In this document: positions 6,031 to 7,298 of the stretch, piece by piece | Position numbering within the stretch: the stretch's first letter is position 1 | Layout of the letters: each line of letters begins with the position of its first letter | From: an uncultured Clostridia bacterium | Lineage (GTDB): Bacteria > Bacillota > Clostridia > Christensenellales > Aristaeellaceae | DNA: 7,298 nucleotides | Reading direction: 5' to 3' | Assembly (NCBI GenBank): GCA_945877525.1 | Contig: CAMDVP010000153.1 | Span: 1 to 7,298, forward strand | Program-made: the position numbers and the translations under genes | The notes under the pieces: model-generated | What the model saw: the letters and a program-made list of their open reading frames with translations, nothing else | Databases searched by the model: none | What the model was told of the DNA's origin: nothing

Positions 6031-7298
6031 ATGCACATGGCGCATATCCGGGATTATCAGGGCGGGCGCATCCACATGATCGGTATCGGCGGCTCCAGCA
6101 TGTCGGGGCTGGCGGAAATGCTGATGGATCAGGGCTACCGCGTCACGGGCTCCGACCGCAGCGATGGATATCTGCTGGGCGACGTGCGAGCGCGGGGCGC
6201 GCAGGTGTTTATCGGACACAGGCCGGAAAACGTGCATGGCGCGGATCTTGTGGTTTATACCGCCGCCGTGGCCGCGGATAACCCCGAGCTGGTGGAGGCC
6301 GAACGCCTGGGCATTCCCACCCTGGAGCGCGCATGGCTGCTGGGCCAGCTGATGGAGGGATATCCCCAGGCAGTGGGCGTGTGCGGCGCCCATGGCAAAA
6401 CTACCACCACCTCCATGCTTTCCCAAATACTGGTGGAAAGCGGGCTTGATCCCAGCGTTCACATTGGCGGCAAGCTGGACGCCATCGGCGGCTCCACCCG
6501 CATTGGGCGGGGAGGAACATTCCTGGCGGAGGCCTGCGAGTTTCGCCGCAGCTTCCTGAAGCTGAGGCCTACGATGGCTGTGGTGCTGAATATCGATGCG
6601 GATCATCTGGACTGCTATAAGGACATTGATGAAATTGAGGAAACCTTCGGGGAATTTCTGCGCCTGCTGCCGGAAAGCGGCCTGGCCATCGGCAAGGGCA
6701 CGGATGAGCGCGTACGGCGCCAGCTGTCCCGCCTTAGCTGCCGCACGGAAACCTTCGGCATGACGGAGGATTGCGACTGGCACCCGGAGGGACTGGCCGA
6801 GGATGATCGGGGTTACGCCTCCTACGACCTGTATCATGGCGGGGAAAGGGTCGGGCATGTGACCATGCAGGTGCCGGGGGACTTCAATGTGGAAAATGGC
6901 CTGGCTGCTCTGGCTGCAGCCCATGCCCTGGGGGCTGACATGACGCTGGCCTGCGAAAGCCTGTCCCGCTTCCGGGGGGCGCACCGCCGGTTTGAACTGA
7001 CCGACACCATCGATGGTGTGGAGGTGTTCCACGACTATGGACATAATCCCGCCGAAATGCGCAATGCCGTTTCCGTGGCCCGCAAACGCTGCAAGGGCCG
7101 CCTGTTCGCAGTGATGCAGCCCCACACCTTCAGCCGGGTCAAGAGCCTGTTTGACGAGTACCTCACCTGCACGGAGGAGGCCGACTTTACCCTGGTGACG
7201 GACATCTGCGCCGCCAGGGAAAAGGACCCCGGGGACATCAATTCCGGCATGCTGGTGGAGGGCATGCGGCAGCACGGCATCGACGCGGTGTGGACGCC
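6031..7298 (+). CDS. murC: UDP-N-acetylmuramate--L-alanine ligase, C-terminus cut by window edge
   Basis: This is the cytoplasmic Mur ligase that adds the first L-alanine to UDP-MurNAc, using ATP, in peptidoglycan precursor synthesis. The frame is open from ATG 6031 to the window edge (422 codons); MurC is usually about 450-470 residues, so only a short C-terminal part should be missing. Motifs in order: a Gly-rich N-terminal UDP-MurNAc-binding segment MIGIGGSSMSGLAEML, the ATP loop GAHGKTTTT (residues 119-127), AEACEFRRSFL, VVLNIDADHLDCY, GDFNVENGLAA, the GAHRRFE segment, HDYGHNPAEM, MQPHTFSRVKSLF and TDICAAREKDPGD. MurC is favoured over MurD/E/F and Mpl by the GxHGKTTTT loop, NIDADHLD and PHTFSR. 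In the late motif the usual DDYAHHP is HDYGHNP. The ribosome binding site (AAGAAAAGAGTGA) is weak, and an ATG two codons further on is an alternative start. Confidence 0.92.
   Translation, partial: MHMAHIRDYQGGRIHMIGIGGSSMSGLAEMLMDQGYRVTGSDRSDGYLLGDVRARGAQVFIGHRPENVHGADLVVYTAAVAADNPELVEAERLGIPTLERAWLLGQLMEGYPQAVGVCGAHGKTTTTSMLSQILVESGLDPSVHIGGKLDAIGGSTRIGRGGTFLAEACEFRRSFLKLRPTMAVVLNIDADHLDCYKDIDEIEETFGEFLRLLPESGLAIGKGTDERVRRQLSRLSCRTETFGMTEDCDWHPEGLAEDDRGYASYDLYHGGERVGHVTMQVPGDFNVENGLAALAAAHALGADMTLACESLSRFRGAHRRFELTDTIDGVEVFHDYGHNPAEMRNAVSVARKRCKGRLFAVMQPHTFSRVKSLFDEYLTCTEEADFTLVTDICAAREKDPGDINSGMLVEGMRQHGIDAVWT

Noticed and set aside
5854..7275. Long minus-strand open frame (473 codons) opposite murC
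   Set aside because: It covers murC in antisense and the whole intergenic region including the murC promoter. The translation is His/Ala/Gln-rich with no recognisable motif.

Overview
The window looks like chromosomal DNA from a Gram-positive-type bacterium, most likely a moderately high-GC member of the Bacillota (Clostridia-like, possibly gut-associated). The supports are strong AGGAGG-type ribosome binding sites, near-perfect or perfect sigma-A promoters (TTGACA-17-TATAAT twice), a MarR-controlled heterodimeric ABC exporter, a radical SAM protein of the SplB-like group, and a MurC whose motifs match the Clostridia type. The assignment is an inference from gene style; no species can be named from this sequence. 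The window is densely coding, with no gene-free stretch over 300 bases.

Layout, left to right. Six genes lie on the minus strand and one on the plus strand. Positions 1-2264 hold an operon read right to left: a MarR-family regulator (2264 to 1806), an ABC exporter half-transporter with a degenerate nucleotide site (1830 to 121, GTG start, overlapping the regulator by 25 bp), and the first 41 codons of a second half-transporter (124 to the window edge, 4-bp ATGA overlap). This is the usual arrangement of an autoregulated multidrug-type exporter. Its control region (2287-2350) has a perfect consensus promoter followed by two overlapping 16-bp palindromes that look like a double MarR operator.

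Positions 2347-5842 hold, from right to left, an exported bacterial SH3-domain protein (5842 to 4331), an APH-fold small-molecule kinase (4292 to 3291) and a radical SAM protein (3234 to 2347). The first two probably share a transcript because the gap is 38 bp. The radical SAM gene has its own perfect consensus promoter. In both consensus promoters the -35 box TTGACA contains the TGA stop codon of the gene upstream, so the genes are packed against each other with no spare sequence.

Positions 5843-6030 are a divergent intergenic region with several short inverted repeats and a good promoter for murC. murC (6031 to the right edge) encodes UDP-N-acetylmuramate--L-alanine ligase of peptidoglycan synthesis and is cut off near its C-terminus.

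I found no CRISPR array, transposase, tRNA, rRNA or clear novel defence system. The most interesting signals are regulatory: the double operator, the promoters built over stop codons, and a terminator-like hairpin whose stem lies in the spacer of the next promoter. The kinase gene is also clearly lower in GC than its neighbours.
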